Positions 61,304-64,000 of a stretch of DNA of 64,000 bases are shown here, piece by piece. The notes below the pieces were generated by a model. The model ran no database searches. It was given only the letters and a program-made list of their open reading frames with translations, and was not told the DNA's origin. This stretch comes from Iris pallida (lineage: Eukaryota; Streptophyta; Magnoliopsida; Asparagales; Iridaceae). The stretch is taken from assembly GCA_029216955.1 (NCBI GenBank), contig JANAVB010031417.1, positions 15,452,555-15,516,554 of the forward strand, written 5' to 3'. A program made the translations under genes and the position numbers. The first letter of the stretch is position 1. Every line of letters begins with the position of its first letter.

Positions 61304-63020
61304 TGTAACGTCCACTTTCTAAAATGAGGGTAATTTTAAACTTGTAAAAGTTTATTATTTAATAATAGATTTATGATTTATGAGAATTTTTAATTAATTT
61401 AATACTATTTAAAATTTATGAATTATAATTTGATGTGTTAGCTAGTGAACCCTAGAACTGTTGAGCCTAGAGACTAACCATGACCATGGGGACCTAACCA
61501 TGTGATTAGAATGACTATTTACACTTTTAGGCTAAGGTATTTTGGTCATTTTGTGACTTTTGAATTATTTAGGATTTTGATTAATTGGTAAATTTTAGAT
61601 TATTTTAATATATTTAAATTGATGTATTACGATTTTGGTCAATTCTTATATTTAATATTTTGAAAAATTATATTTTTAATATTGTTTTTATTGGATTTGT
61701 TTATTCAGGTTTGAGTTTCGTCTCGTTCCGACTTGTAGTGACCCGGGTAGCTTAAACTCTAGATGGTATCCAATATAAGTTAAGCATGGCCCACAAATCC
61801 CAACATTTAAGTTAGTTAGTTAGACTAATTTTTATCATGTTAGAATGGTTAAGTTAGAGACTCAAACTAGATCCTTTTGACCCCAAACTTGAACCTAGTC
61901 TAGACTTAACTATATGAGACTAGAGAGGGGTAATTAGGACATTTTCTATTAGCCCTAATGGACTCTTTATGGCAGCGACCTTTAGGGGAGAATGATTCAT
62001 TTCATTCACTACAATCTAGCCTCTTTTATTTTCCTTTTGTGTCTTCCCTAATTTTAGAGAGCCTTCCCTTTGATTTGATCTCCAAATCAAATCGTTGATT
62101 CACCAAATCTTCAATCAATCATTCCCATTCTCCAAAGGAAGGGTGCTACCAAGGATTGGAAGAAGTGCAAGGAGGAGTGTCCACTTTGAGAGATCTTCGT
62201 ATCGATGTCGTGTCCTAAAGGATTTTATTCAATAGGTAAAACCCATACTCTAAATCGATTTTCTTTGCATATAAGTTAGTTTTGAATCCGTGGGATCCAT
62301 CGTCATGCATGTGTCCCCTTTAGATTCAATTTGAGGCCATTTGGAGTTCTCTTGAGGATTTTAGATATTTCTTATGTCCTACTTGATAGATCCCAAATTA
62401 GGAAACCCATGTGTATGTATGTATATAATAGTTAAATAGATATTTAAATTCAGTTTTAGAATGGTTAGAGAGTGGATTGATCTTAGTTAGGATGTTTAGA
62501 ATGAGTTTTATTTGGACACCTATGTTGATATCCAAGTATCTGGCCTACATGTGTTTCTTTTGTCCAAACACTCAAATTCGTCATAATATTCATCCACGTT
62601 TTTATTAACCAAAGTAACTTAGAAATGTCATAACTTTTAGCTTAGAACTCCGTTTAATCTCCCGTTTTTAAAAAAAAACCGTATCGGAGTTAGCTTTCCA
62701 AATATATATTTAATAAGCCAAATCGTTCTAAAAATTTTGTAAAATTATTTGAGTGTTAGCTGTCCGAAAGATAAATGCGTTTCGGTGTTTTCGCGATTTC
62801 GGAAGCTTCCGGACACGAAAATGCGATCTGTTTGAAGTTTCGGAAAGCTAACATGAAGGGCTACGACATACTTTAATCCTAAAATTTAGTGAAGGCCCAA
62901 TTGATACAGTATTGGTTTTAAGTAGAAGAGTGACTATATGGCATAGGCATTTAATTTGTGTAACCTATGTCTATGTAGTATGGATATTAAATAAATGTAG
63001 AGTATGTATGTAAGAATGTT
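61304..63020 (+). repeat. Element A 3' LTR, first part
   Basis: It starts TGTAACGTCCACTTTC and aligns with 13053-13966 and 28851 to about 29660, with small indels. It is interrupted at 63021 by LTR H. No genes. Confidence 0.85.
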
Positions 63021-64000
63021 TGTCACGACCCGCACCCTTATGAGGGGCACGAGCACGTGGGTACTCCAGCCTACGCCGCAGTATCGGCGGTAGAACACTG
63101 TATATAAGGTCGTAAATACTATAACAACAGTATAAAGGTACGTACAGTATACACTCCGAGTGGAGGTGACATAGCAATACATCTCAATCACAGAATAAAA
63201 ACTAGGTAGAGCACAGAAGAAAACAATGATAGATGAAAAGGGAATAGTCCAAGATCCAACACAAGCCCAGATATATAGAATCATCCAGGGTCTCAAAATA
63301 TAACATAGGAGCTACAGTCTGATAATGCTAGCTGGATCGCAGTCCAGGCAACCCAACTAATCTACACTACTCTGGGAGTACAAATCTAGTGGCTCTACTG
63401 TAAGGCCACGGTCATGGACTACTTCATCTAGCTCGAGCCCATAATAGGTTAGCAGTCTGCCTCAGAGTCATCTATAATATATCATAACGGTATCCTGTCA
63501 GGAAAATGAGCAAGTACAAGCACTAACAGCAGTTCCATGAATTGACAAATTCTATAAGAGACAGTATAATGACTACAAGACAAAGATATATGAAGACTTG
63601 GGAACCGTTCGGAAGCTGAGCTACAACCCTTAAACCAAACAAGGACCGGGTTGTAACCTTCTCCCGAGCAGAACTTAGTCTCCAATCAAGGTACAATATA
63701 AAGGCATGTAAACATGTGAGTAACTGAATACATAACATGGTGAGAAGTACTGAATGTAGACAGAACCGGATATATGATAAGATAAGTAATATAAAATGTG
63801 CCTTGAATTATTAGAGCGTTATTGATCGGCAAGAAAATCATGGTAGGGTTATCCACTTGGTCCGGCAATCCGCGGTGACCTCAACGGAAAGTCAGGCCGC
63901 CAACCTGGATAACATGGACATGGAGGTATCTGCTAAACCCTACGTGAGGTGAGAGTGGCGCAAGCAAAATAGTGACATGGACTTTGATCATATAACCCCT
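63021..64000 (-). mobile_element. LTR H (gypsy), truncated by the window end
   Basis: It starts TGTCACGACCCGCACCC, preceded by the possible target copy ATGTT (63016-63020). The start matches the end of the element A LTR in reverse complement, so it is a relative in the opposite orientation. It also has the CAAACAAGGACC hairpin (63622-63655) found in D and E. Whether it is a solo LTR or a full element cannot be seen. Confidence 0.75.

Overview
The window is plant nuclear DNA made almost entirely of transposable elements; I found no host protein gene, rRNA or functional tRNA. The evidence for a flowering plant is a Ty1/copia element, chromodomain-type Ty3/gypsy elements of Tekay (Del) type with multi-kilobase LTRs, hAT and fold-back MITEs, a small tRNA-derived SINE, a telo-box (AAACCCTAA) promoter motif, and a primer-binding site that fits plant tRNA-Ile(AAU). 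I cannot name the species.

Layout. 1-3272: a cluster of MITEs, including three related fold-back elements, two hAT MITEs with perfect 8-bp target duplications, and one further probable MITE. 3273-4188: nothing recognised. 4194-11611: a complete minus-strand copia element (TSD GTATT). Its Gag-Pol is one reading frame broken by six nonsense codons and no frameshift. 11826-12970: four copies of a ~250-bp tandem repeat, one carrying a 120-bp SINE.

13053-64000: one deep nest. The host is a plus-strand gypsy-like element (A). Its 5' LTR is about 4.4 kb but is spread over 13053-58833 by three large insertions. Its non-coding interior is 58834-61303 and its 3' LTR starts at 61304. The insertions are: B (13967-28845, TSD CTTCG), a coding-free LTR element in the form LTR-interior-LTR-interior-LTR, itself hit by solo LTR C (25007-27653, TSD GTTAT); D, a solo LTR (30728-44827, TSD CACAT) containing gypsy element E (31692-43333, TSD ACAAC), whose gag-pol is split by a 600-bp hAT MITE (TSD CTAGTCCA); G, a second gypsy element (45096-57461, TSD GGCTA); and H, the start of another LTR (from 63021) inside the 3' LTR of A. 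B, C, D, E, G and H read on the minus strand.

E and G are Tekay-type autonomous families: gag with two CCHC knuckles, protease, RT, RNase H, integrase and a chromodomain-like tail. Both copies are broken. E looks young because its LTRs are nearly identical and it has one frameshift plus the MITE. G has two frameshifts and three stops. A and B code for nothing and would need proteins from relatives. The least expected signals are in the LTRs: a family of hairpins with varying stems around a conserved loop, long arrays of a 7-mer (ATGCGGC / GCCGCAT), a telo-box/TATA promoter resembling a plant housekeeping gene, and a conserved 9-nt gap before a tRNA-Ile primer site.
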